A stretch of 39,885 bases of DNA, from the NCBI RefSeq assembly GCF_014698475.1, contig NZ_JACJTB010000058.1:1-39885 (forward strand). Direction: 5' to 3'. The notes under the pieces were generated by a model. It was not told the DNA's origin. It ran no database searches and saw only the letters and a list, made by a program, of their open reading frames with translations. Every line of letters starts with the position of its first letter. Position 1 is the first letter of the stretch. Below, piece after piece: positions 8,598-17,200 of this stretch. A program made the position numbers and the translations under genes. Source of the DNA: Nostoc spongiaeforme FACHB-130 (lineage in GTDB: Bacteria; Cyanobacteriota; Cyanobacteriia; Cyanobacteriales; Nostocaceae).

Positions 8598-8987
8598 AAT
8601 AATTGCAATTCTTTTGAATATTTCCCGGTCAGCCTTGGTGATCTACTGTTAGGTCACTCTAGAATCAATCAAATAATTTGAGCGATCGCACCTGTCAAGT
8701 AAGGCTGAGAGCTTTTGAGACAGGTGCTAATTACCTGAAAATTAATCGTTAATCTACTCAAAATTTTTTCTAAATACAAAACTAGGACATCAAAGCCAAC
8801 AGACTTTTGCCCAAATAAATTTATTCTGTAAATAGTGTGGACGATTGTTTTCACCAATTTGCCAAATCAAAGATAGCAACAGAATAATTTCTGTTCCTGA
8901 TGCAATTTAGGCATTCACAAATTTTATACAGTACTCAGTGCCATCTGAGACTGCAAACTTGATCTCATATCTCGAAGCCAAGATACC
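8598..8987. other. Convergent intergenic region between gshB and ftsZ, 390 bp
   Basis: This region lies between the 3' ends of two convergent genes. It contains one HIP1 octamer near 8682. No strong terminator hairpin with a T-run was found on either strand, and there is no credible gene. Confidence 0.5.
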
Positions 8988-10274
8988 TCAATTGCGTGGT
9001 GGGGTGCGCCGTCTTTGCAGAAACTCAGGAATGTCTAAACCTGATTTTTCTTTCGGTTCCGCAACTGGTGTTGATGGATTAGCTGTTGGTGATTGCGTGG
9101 TTGATTTTTTGGGCGGCGGTGCAACGCGGGAGTTGCTGGCGTTTTGTGGTGGTGCTGCTTGGCCTTCACCAGTGAACCCTGTCGCAATCACGGTAATTCG
9201 GACTTCGCCTTGTAAACGGTCATCAATTACTGCTCCAAAAATAATATTGGCGTTGGGATCAACTACCTCATAAATTGTTTCTGCGGCTGCGTTCACTTCA
9301 TGTAAGGTTAAGTCACTGCCACCAGTGATGTTAAAGACTACTCCTCTAGCACCTTCAATGGAAGATTCTAGCAAAGGAGAAGAAATTGCGGCGATCGCAG
9401 CTTCCCTAGCACGTGATTTTCCTGAACTAATTCCAATTCCCATCAGTGCTGATCCCGCATCGGCCATTACAGCTCGCACATCTGCAAAGTCAACGTTGAC
9501 TAACCCAGGGATGGTAATAATATCAGAGATCCCTTGTACCCCTTGACGCAACACATCATCGGCATAGCGAAAGGCTTCTTGTACAGGTGTCTGTTCGGGA
9601 ATTACTTCTAATAATTTATTGTTGGGGATGATAATCAGTGTATCTACCCGACTTTTCAATCCTTCAATACCTTGTTCGGCTTGGCTTGTGCGGCGGCGAC
9701 CTTCAAACACAAATGGCCGTGTGACCACACCAACTGTCAAAGCACCCATTTCTTTGGCTACTTCTGCCACAATTGGCGCAGCACCTGTTCCGGTTCCACC
9801 ACCCATTCCAGCCGTGATGAATACTAAATCAGCACCCTCTAAAGCTGTGGCAATTTCATCGCGTGATTCTTCCGCAGCTTTTTGACCGATGGCTGGATTT
9901 CCCCCAGCACCCAAACCTCTGGTTAACTTCTGACCAATTTGCAAGCGACTGGGCGCTCCAGCTAAAGTCAAAGCTTGAGCATCAGTATTAATTGACCAAA
10001 ACTCCACACCACTCACATCAGACTCAATCATCCGGTTAACGGCATTACCACCACCACCACCAACGCCAATGACTTTGATGTTGGCGACTCTACCGGGAAC
10101 AATCTCGCCAATGCGACTATTTTCTAAAGATATTTTTTTACTGTCTGAGCCTTGAGCAAAGTTCAGCCCAGAATGATTAAAGGGATTATTTGAGTTTACT
10201 GCCAGTGAAAATCCTGGCTGTCCCACAGATTGGGAGTTTTTATAGGTAAGCCCTTGGTTATTATCAAGCGTCAT
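8988..10274 (-). CDS. ftsZ: Cell division protein FtsZ
   Basis: A tubulin-like GTPase of 428 residues that polymerises into the division ring. Residues 1-60 are a poorly conserved, Asn/Ser-rich extension found in filamentous cyanobacteria. The GTPase domain begins with [20 protein letters not shown], and the tubulin signature GGGTGTG lies at about 158-164. NTDAQAL and the T7-loop segment near [11 protein letters not shown] are present. A proline-rich linker follows, ending in the C-terminal peptide [13 protein letters not shown], which binds membrane tethers and other division proteins. ATG 10274 gives the full-length protein. It is downstream of ftsQ on the same strand but separated by about 880 bp, so it probably has its own promoters. 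Confidence 0.98.
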   Translation of the reverse strand: MTLDNNQGLTYKNSQSVGQPGFSLAVNSNNPFNHSGLNFAQGSDSKKISLENSRIGEIVPGRVANIKVIGVGGGGGNAVNRMIESDVSGVEFWSINTDAQALTLAGAPSRLQIGQKLTRGLGAGGNPAIGQKAAEESRDEIATALEGADLVFITAGMGGGTGTGAAPIVAEVAKEMGALTVGVVTRPFVFEGRRRTSQAEQGIEGLKSRVDTLIIIPNNKLLEVIPEQTPVQEAFRYADDVLRQGVQGISDIITIPGLVNVDFADVRAVMADAGSALMGIGISSGKSRAREAAIAAISSPLLESSIEGARGVVFNITGGSDLTLHEVNAAAETIYEVVDPNANIIFGAVIDDRLQGEVRITVIATGFTGEGQAAPPQNASNSRVAPPPKKSTTQSPTANPSTPVAEPKEKSGLDIPEFLQRRRTPPRN

Positions 10275-11158
10275 TGGATTTGTGAAAGGTAGATAAACGA
10301 CTTTTCCGGGTGCTACTCACCGCAGAATCAACTATAGTTTGACACTGCCAAAATCTATAGGTACTGCTCTTGTATTTTGATCATGATTGACAACCTTAAC
10401 AAGCTTGTCAATCTGCTAGTTCGCTATGAAAGCCAGCGATCGCACAACTAATTCTAGAGAAGTATACCTACATTTACCTAAAGTTGATCTGTCTAAATTC
10501 AACAAGCTATTAATAGCTTTCCTACTATGTTGCCGATTTGGCACAGTATACATTTTGCATACTGAACGCCCTCCCATGATTTTTGTTGACGATTTAAGTT
10601 GGTCATTAATTTTACAACTACCTGTAATGTTTTTTTGTGCGTTAAATTTCGCTTCTCTTGAGTTTAATGAGTAAATTTTATGATTTCTTAATATCAAATA
10701 TTACTCAAAACTATGATTACTTTTACTTCTATCATATGTAGTCTTGACTAGTTTTACGTTGTCAAATACAAGCTCAATGAGCTTATAAAGCACACTCAGC
10801 TTATATAATTGTGCAAATAACATAATTGCAAAAAACACAAGGTATCGTGTCTTATCTGCTTTAATAATATAGTTGATAGATTTCACCATTGGCGATAATT
10901 ACAACCTAAAATCTGAAATTTATCTTATATCTACCTATCACTAGATTTGACAGCACCAGGGAACTTTAGACGGATAGCGACAAAGGAGACTTGCGAATTA
11001 AGCCTCCTGTCACACCGCATTAAAAGTTCATCCTAATATTTTGAGTGTGTTGTCAAAAAATTCAAAATTATCAATAAACTTATATATTTATCTATTAGCA
11101 TCAAATTTCTTGATTTACTGAGAGGGATTGATACACAAAAGTTAATATATATGATTTG
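10275..11158. other. Long ftsQ-ftsZ intergenic region, 884 bp
   Basis: No convincing gene is present on either strand; the short open frames have no recognisable motifs. It probably contains the ftsZ promoters and leader. An inverted repeat TTGACAA (10387-10393) / TTGTCAA (10405-10411) lies about 115 bp upstream of the ftsZ start and could be a protein-binding site. The part near 11040-11150 is very AT-rich. Confidence 0.55.
10387..10411. promoter_or_regulatory. Inverted repeat upstream of ftsZ
   Basis: TTGACAA and TTGTCAA, 7-bp perfect arms with an 11-bp spacer. The centre-to-centre distance (18 bp) is close to two helical turns, as for a dimeric regulator, and the TTGACA also resembles a -35 box. 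Which of these applies is not decided by the sequence. Confidence 0.3.
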
Positions 11159-12001
11159 TTAGGGAGTTTGAGAGTCAACCTTTGGGCTTTTTTGGATCAT
11201 ATGTACTATGGGAGAATCAGGATTTTTGAGATCAATATACTCTATTTGACTAGGATTAATTTTGGCTGGTAAATTTCGCAGTTGCGACAGTATCTTGATT
11301 TGTTTTGGCAATAGAGAACTAGGAGTACCCAAATGTACATTGCCAATTTCAGTTTTCAGGATTAAATTTGCCAAATCTTGAAAATTAACTTCCATAATTT
11401 TCACGGAACTTTGATTTAGCAAAGGATACAGTTGACTCCAAGATTTTTGGTACTGTTCTGGTGTGCCAATCACTTTCAGGCTGGGCAACTTCAACTTAGG
11501 ATTCACCAATGTATATTTTTCTAACGGTATCCAAACACCACTAGCATCTAGTAACCCAGTTGATGACTGTTTGTTTTTCGGTTGATTATTTGGTGTAAGT
11601 CTTTGCGCTACGGCTACAGGTACTCGTTCTTGGATTTCGATGATTAATCCAGGTGGAAATAGACTACGAGTCACAGTAGCTTGAGCAATAGTTGATTGTT
11701 TTTTCAAGGACTCTGCGATCGCCACAGGTTCAACTTTCCATAAAGATTGCGGATACGATAGCTTTAACATTGACTTAATCGCTGTTTTTGGGAGGACTTG
11801 ATTCCTAGTTTTGATCACAATTTGTTTGGGATCACGAAGTACCCATACAGGTTGCAGTGCTACCCAAAGTAAACCACCAGCTAAACCACTAATAGCCAAA
11901 GTCCGCCAAATAGCTTGAATAACTTTCATTTGTCGCTGGCGACGTAGTTTCTTGCGGCGCTGGGACAAATCTGTTTGAGAAACGGATACAATACCTGCCA
12001 T
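11159..12001 (-). CDS. ftsQ: Cell division protein FtsQ
   Basis: A bitopic inner-membrane division protein that links early ring components to septal wall synthesis. About 280 residues: a basic cytoplasmic tail (RRKKLRRQRQ), one transmembrane helix at about 30-50, then a POTRA domain (PKTAIKSMLKLSYPQSLWKV ... ATVTRSLFPPGLIIEIQERVPVA) and the FtsQ beta domain. I chose ATG 12001 because GAGGTG sits immediately before it; a GTG at 12007 overlaps that ribosome-binding site. It precedes ftsZ, as in other cyanobacteria. Sequence identity in FtsQ is generally low; the POTRA pattern and context carry the call. Confidence 0.88.
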   Translation of the reverse strand: MAGIVSVSQTDLSQRRKKLRRQRQMKVIQAIWRTLAISGLAGGLLWVALQPVWVLRDPKQIVIKTRNQVLPKTAIKSMLKLSYPQSLWKVEPVAIAESLKKQSTIAQATVTRSLFPPGLIIEIQERVPVAVAQRLTPNNQPKNKQSSTGLLDASGVWIPLEKYTLVNPKLKLPSLKVIGTPEQYQKSWSQLYPLLNQSSVKIMEVNFQDLANLILKTEIGNVHLGTPSSLLPKQIKILSQLRNLPAKINPSQIEYIDLKNPDSPIVHMIQKSPKVDSQTP

Positions 12002-12851
12002 TCTCACCTCTTATTGATTACATTCTCAATTTTTGGCTAAATTTATCAACCCCTTGAGCATAGGGATTAGCTATGAGAAATTTTGCCTATTCTATTTTGC
12101 AGTGCGGAGTTGCCGTTGAGTTAAATTGATTTTGGTGAATTACCGTCACTGCGATCGCCCTAAACTTGGCTAGAGAATAAATATTGACAAAAATATTATT
12201 CTATGTGTGCAAAATATATAACTGCCTTACAGTAGTTATGCTGTTATGTGATGTAGATCGCACTCAGTGTCAAAAAATCTAGTTAATTTTATAGACACAG
12301 ATGTTTTGTAGCAAAAGCAATCTTGTGATCTAAAATTTAACTCAACCAACACAACACAATCTTGAGTCCGACATTATAGCAATCTTATTTAATTTGTAAA
12401 CATTGCCCATCAGTAAAAAGAAGAGCGATCTGGATTCTGCTCCACATTTAGCAGAAAAAATGTCACAAGTAGTTATCTATAGGGCAGAATCCAAGCAATC
12501 TAAGCATAATCACGTATTTACATAGTAAAATAATCACTTGTAAATTTTTGCTATCTGGTAAATTTATTGACTGCCTACATAACCAGATATCAGTTTATAT
12601 TTAGTGAAATAGAAGCTTAAAGATTATCAAAAGCTATACATAATACAAATAAAGACGGATATACTGTAAGTATCAGGGACAATAGTAGCTCTAGTATCGT
12701 CTGATAGTTACTGGTAGCAAAAAATTACAAACTGCTACCCACTACAATTCACAAACCAAAAGTGAGTTAACACAATAACTATCATTCACTAAAGATACTT
12801 TGTATATAAATAGACAAACAACACCGTATCTCCAACTGCATCTACATTTAA
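12002..12851. other. Intergenic region upstream of accessory module 1, 850 bp
   Basis: Divergent spacer between ftsQ and the module 1 ATPase. No gene was recognised. It holds overlapping inverted repeats at 12431-12493 (listed separately) and one HIP1-like site near 12152. It is otherwise AT-rich. Confidence 0.5.
12431..12493 (+). promoter_or_regulatory. Two mutually exclusive hairpins upstream of module 1
   Basis: TGGATTCTGC (12431-12440) pairs perfectly with GCAGAATCCA (12484-12493). Its right half, TTCTGCT (12435-12441), also pairs perfectly with AGCAGAA (12450-12456). The two foldings share the left arm and cannot coexist. They lie about 360-420 bp before the ATPase start. If transcribed they could form a switch; they could also be the remains of a mobile element. 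Confidence 0.4.
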
Positions 12852-14183
12852 ATGATCAATACAGAGTATTTGTCACGCTTTTATAAAGCATGTAACCCCA
12901 GCTATACGCTCAATATGAGCGTTCGCAGTGATCAGCAGTACTATATAGATTTCGCTGATGTCCGTGGCTGCAAGATTGTGGAAGAATTGCAACGGACTAT
13001 CAGCCGTATTTCTCCTGATGAACCTACCTGTCAGTTATTTACTGGTCATATTGGTTGTGGCAAGTCTACCGAATTACAACGCCTCAAAGCCGAACTAGAA
13101 GCGGTGGGATTTCATGTAGTTTACTTTGAGTCTAGTCAAGACCTAGATATGGCTGATATTGATGTCAGCGACATTTTACTGAGTGTAGCTCGTCAAGTCA
13201 GTGCTAGTTTAGAAGCAATTAAAATCAAAGTCCAACCACACTATTTCATCAACCTCTTCAAAGAAATTGGAGATTTTTTGCAAAGCCCCATAGAACTTTC
13301 TGGAGAAGCCGAATTATCTCTGGGGATTGCCAAAATTACCGCTAAAACCAAAGATAGCGCCCAAGCCCGAAATCAACTCCGGCAATATTTAGAACCACGT
13401 ACTAACAGCATTTTGCAAGCAATTAACGAAGAGGTTCTAGAAAAAGCCGTTGAACAACTGAAAATCCGTGGTCAAAAAGGTCTAGTTGTCATTGTCGATA
13501 ATTTAGATCGAGTCGATATGCGTCCCTTAGCATCTGGGCGGACACAACCAGAATATCTCTTTATCGACCGGGGTGAACAATTACGCCGACTCAAATGTCA
13601 CGTCGTCTACACTATTCCCCTAGCGTTAATTTTTTCTAATGAGTATGAAACACTCAAAAACCGCTTGGGTGGAGGTATTTCACCAAAAGTTTTACCAATG
13701 GTGAGAGTTAAGCAAAGAGATGGTAGTGATTATGAACCGGGGATGTTGCTACTGCGTCAGTTAGTCTTAGCTAGAGCATTTCCAGAAGTTTCTTATAATG
13801 AAAGACTTTCATTAATCACAGAATTATTTGAACAGCCTGAAACCCTCGATCGTTTATGTCGGGTAAGTGGCGGACACATCCGTAACTTATTAGGCTTACT
13901 TTATAGCTGTTTGCAACGACAAGACCCGCCTTTTTCGGCACAATGTTTAGAAGCCGTCATTAAAGATTACCGCGATGATTTGCTATTAGCCATTGATGAA
14001 TATCAGTGGGAACTATTGTTTGAAGTAGTACAACAGCAAAGCGTCAAAGGGGAGTCTGAATATCAAAGTTTGCTGCGAAGTATGTATTTATTTGAATACC
14101 GCGATCCGGTGGGTCGTTGGTTTGGGATTAGCCCAGCATTAGCAGAAACCGAAAAAGTCCTGGCTTGGCAGCAAACAAAGTAA
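12852..14183 (+). CDS. P-loop ATPase of accessory module 1
   Basis: A 443-residue protein of unknown function with an intact AAA/STAND-like nucleotide site. Walker A is GHIGCGKST (residues 65-73). Walker B is LVVIVDNLDR (211-220). A sensor-like strand VVYTIPLAL (251-259) follows, where related ATPases read a polar residue after the beta strand. The C-terminal part (about 330-443) has SGGHIRNLLGLL and a likely winged helix. There is no signal peptide or membrane segment. It lies 116 bp upstream of the STAND-WD40 gene on the same strand. It is clearly related in layout and motifs to the ATPase at 32680-33966 (GHTGCGKSS, IVIIDDLDK, IIYTVPIAV), which is also followed by a partner gene. ATPase activity is expected; the role is unknown. 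Confidence 0.85.
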   Translation: MINTEYLSRFYKACNPSYTLNMSVRSDQQYYIDFADVRGCKIVEELQRTISRISPDEPTCQLFTGHIGCGKSTELQRLKAELEAVGFHVVYFESSQDLDMADIDVSDILLSVARQVSASLEAIKIKVQPHYFINLFKEIGDFLQSPIELSGEAELSLGIAKITAKTKDSAQARNQLRQYLEPRTNSILQAINEEVLEKAVEQLKIRGQKGLVVIVDNLDRVDMRPLASGRTQPEYLFIDRGEQLRRLKCHVVYTIPLALIFSNEYETLKNRLGGGISPKVLPMVRVKQRDGSDYEPGMLLLRQLVLARAFPEVSYNERLSLITELFEQPETLDRLCRVSGGHIRNLLGLLYSCLQRQDPPFSAQCLEAVIKDYRDDLLLAIDEYQWELLFEVVQQQSVKGESEYQSLLRSMYLFEYRDPVGRWFGISPALAETEKVLAWQQTK

Positions 14184-14215
14184 TAGGACTAAGCAAGCAA
14201 ATAATTATGAGTATC

Positions 14216-14248
14216 AGTCATTAGTCTATGTGAATTTGACTAATGACT
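14216..14248 (+). repeat. Perfect 11-bp hairpin between the two module 1 genes
   Basis: AGTCATTAGTC (14216-14226) and GACTAATGACT (14238-14248) are exact reverse complements with an 11-base loop. There is no following T-run, so it is not a standard terminator. It may set the relative expression of the two genes, or derive from the AGTCATT heptads common in Nostoc genomes. Confidence 0.55.
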
Positions 14249-14299
14249 AATTTATAATGGGCAATTTCTTCTGTTGAGGCTGAATTCCAGTTTTGAAAT

Positions 14300-17200
14300 A
14301 TGACAAAATCCCCATTCACAGTAGAAAGCGTTAATCATAATAGGCATTCTCTACAAAGATTAGTTCGCTCAATCAAACTTTCTAAAGGGCAATTTGCTCT
14401 GATTCTAGTGCGATGTAATTACAGCCATTTAAGAGAGAAAATGCTAGAAAGCATTCGCTTTCTGACAAAAGATATCAATTTAAAAGAAATTTATTTACAA
14501 CCCGAAACTAAAGCTTTACATACAACAATTATCACCAAATTGTCTCTAGATAATCCTGCTGTCATTACTGATTCTTTACCATCAGCAGTCATGGTTTTTG
14601 GTCTAGAATCAATTCTGGCGCTGGAAGATTTATTAACAAGTCTGAATCAAGCTAGAGATATTTATACAGCAGCTTTTCCTTTTCCTGTAGTGTTGTGGCT
14701 ACAAGATGAAGTAGCAACAATGCTAACAAAACTCGCACCTGATTTTAAAAGTTGGGCTGCCACCACTATTAAGTTTGAATTAGCCAAGGAAGATTTAATT
14801 GCCTTAATCCGTCAAGAGACAGAATCATTATTTGCTAAATTTTTAGAATTAGGTGCAGAAAAATTTCTGTCTAATGCTGATTTGAATTTAGCACCAAAAT
14901 CACAACATCGTCATGAAATTGATGCAGCCAGAAATGATTTATTACGTCTATATAATGTGCAGTTAGAGCCTGGTTTAGAAGCTAGTTTAGAATTTGTCTT
15001 AGGTAGAGATAAGTATGCTAATGACCAAATTAATAGCGCATTAGGGCATTATCAAAGAAGCTTAAGTTTGTGGCAAAGAGATGGAATGAGAGAGAATGAA
15101 GCTGTTCCAAAAATAGAGGGTGTTGATGAAAAGAATGAATGTAATTCTGCTTATCGCATTCGGCAAGCAATAGTTTTATTTCATCTTGGTCTGTGTTATC
15201 GCCGCATGGCTGATTTATATCAAATTACGAATAGTAACTATTGTCAACATGCTCTTTCCTGGTTTCAGAAATGTTTAGATTTATTAGAAAAATTACAAAG
15301 ACAAGACTTAGTAGCAAAATTTATTATCCCTGCTTGTGAAATGCTACAACGTCTCAAATATTGGGATGAATTAGAAGTATTAGCCCAAAAAGCCTTACGT
15401 CTGCATGAAACCTATGGTAATACCGCTAAAGTTGCCCAAAGTTATGGTTTTTTAACAGAGGTAGCAGCATCGCGCCATAATTGGGTAATGGCTCATGAAT
15501 TAGCTAATACAGCACTTTCAATTGCAGAATTAGCTACAGAAGTTTCTCGTCAGCAAGAAAGTTGGTATCTTTTATTATTAGCTCGGACGCAGAGACATTT
15601 AGGGCAGTGGGAAGAAGCAATTAGTCATTTAGAATGGGCAAGGGTTGTTTGTGAATTACAGTATGAACCATCGCTGTATTTAGAAATTTTAGAGGAATTG
15701 CGATCGCTATACTTTTTTGAGCGTCATGATTATGCAGAAGCCTTCAATCTCAAGCAAGAAAAAATTCACATAGAACATCAATATGGCTTTCGTGTATTTA
15801 TTGGTGCAAGTCAGTTACAGCCCAAACGTTATCGAATTAACCCGGTTTTAGATACCCAAACAATTCCCTTTATTCCTGAAGATATCGCTCAAGAAATTGC
15901 GGCTTCAGGAAGACTGCAAGATGTTAATCGGTTAATTGAAAGAATTACCCGTGCTGACCATAAATTGACCATTATACATGGACAGTCAGGAGTTGGTAAA
16001 AGTTCAACAATTAAAGCAGGTTTAGTTCCCGCTTTAAAGGCAAGAGTGATTGGTGAAAGAATTCCTTTACCTATTGTTTTATCAGGATACACAGATTGGG
16101 TAACAGCTTTAGGACGAAGTATCAATCAGGCCTTAGCACAATCAGAATTAGCAATTGCCGTGGAATTCAACTCGAATATCTTACTAGAAAAGTTACGTCT
16201 AGCAACTGAATGTAATCATATTACTGTGATTATTTTTGACCAGTTTGAAGAATTTTTCTTTACTAGTAACACCTGCCAAAGATTAGAATTTTATAAATTT
16301 TTTAGTGCCTGTTTAAATATTCCCTATGTAAAAATGATTATTTCTTTACGCGAAGATTATTTACATTATTTATTAGAATTTGAGCGTTTGAGCAAAGATA
16401 ACACTGATAATATATATGATTTAGGTGTAATTAATAAAAATATTTTAGATAAAGATATTCGGTACTTTTTAGGTAAATTTTCTATAGAAAATACGACAGG
16501 TATTATTTATAATTTCATCAAACGATCCCACTATGAAATGAGTGATGAATTAATTCATCAACTAGTCCAAGATTTAGCCGGGGAAGCCAAGGAAGTCAAT
16601 CCAATTGAACTGCAAATTGTGGGAGTGCAGTTACAAGCAGAAAATATTACTACACTAGAACAATACAAAATTTGTGGTGGTTCGGCGAAGTTAGTAGAGC
16701 GGTGGCTAGAGGAAGTAATTAAAGATTGTGGTCAAGAAAATGAAGAGTTGAGTTGGCAATTATTATTTGAACTCACTGATGAAAAAGGTTTTCGTCCTCT
16801 CAAGACCAAATCTGATTTAGCCATTGCTTTAGGCTCACATATTTATCCCACATCAGGAACCCCATCAAATTGGGAATTAATTCTGGAAATTTTGGTAGGT
16901 TCAGGATTGATATTGCGCTTGCGTGAAGAGTTGGGCGATCGCTATCAATTAGTCCATGATTATTTAGTCGAACCAATTCGCCAACGCAATAGCTACGGCA
17001 TAGTTGCGGAACTGGAAAAAGTCAAATCTGAAAAAAAACGCGCCGAAGTCGCCCAAAAACTTTCCCAAGAACATCTGAATTTGATTTTGCAACGGCGGTT
17101 GCGGGAAGCACGCATAGCAGGTGTGATTTTGGCAGTCATGGGTGGAACTATTGCAGCTTTATGGTGGCAAGCTGACTTGCAAAAACGCGCCGCCATTCGT

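Noticed and set aside
8938-9885. Plus-strand frames across ftsZ
   Set aside because: They are shadows of the ftsZ coding strand, without conserved features.
10416-10889. Short open frames on both strands between ftsQ and ftsZ
   Set aside because: No motifs, no ribosome-binding sites and biased AT-rich composition; treated as regulatory spacer.
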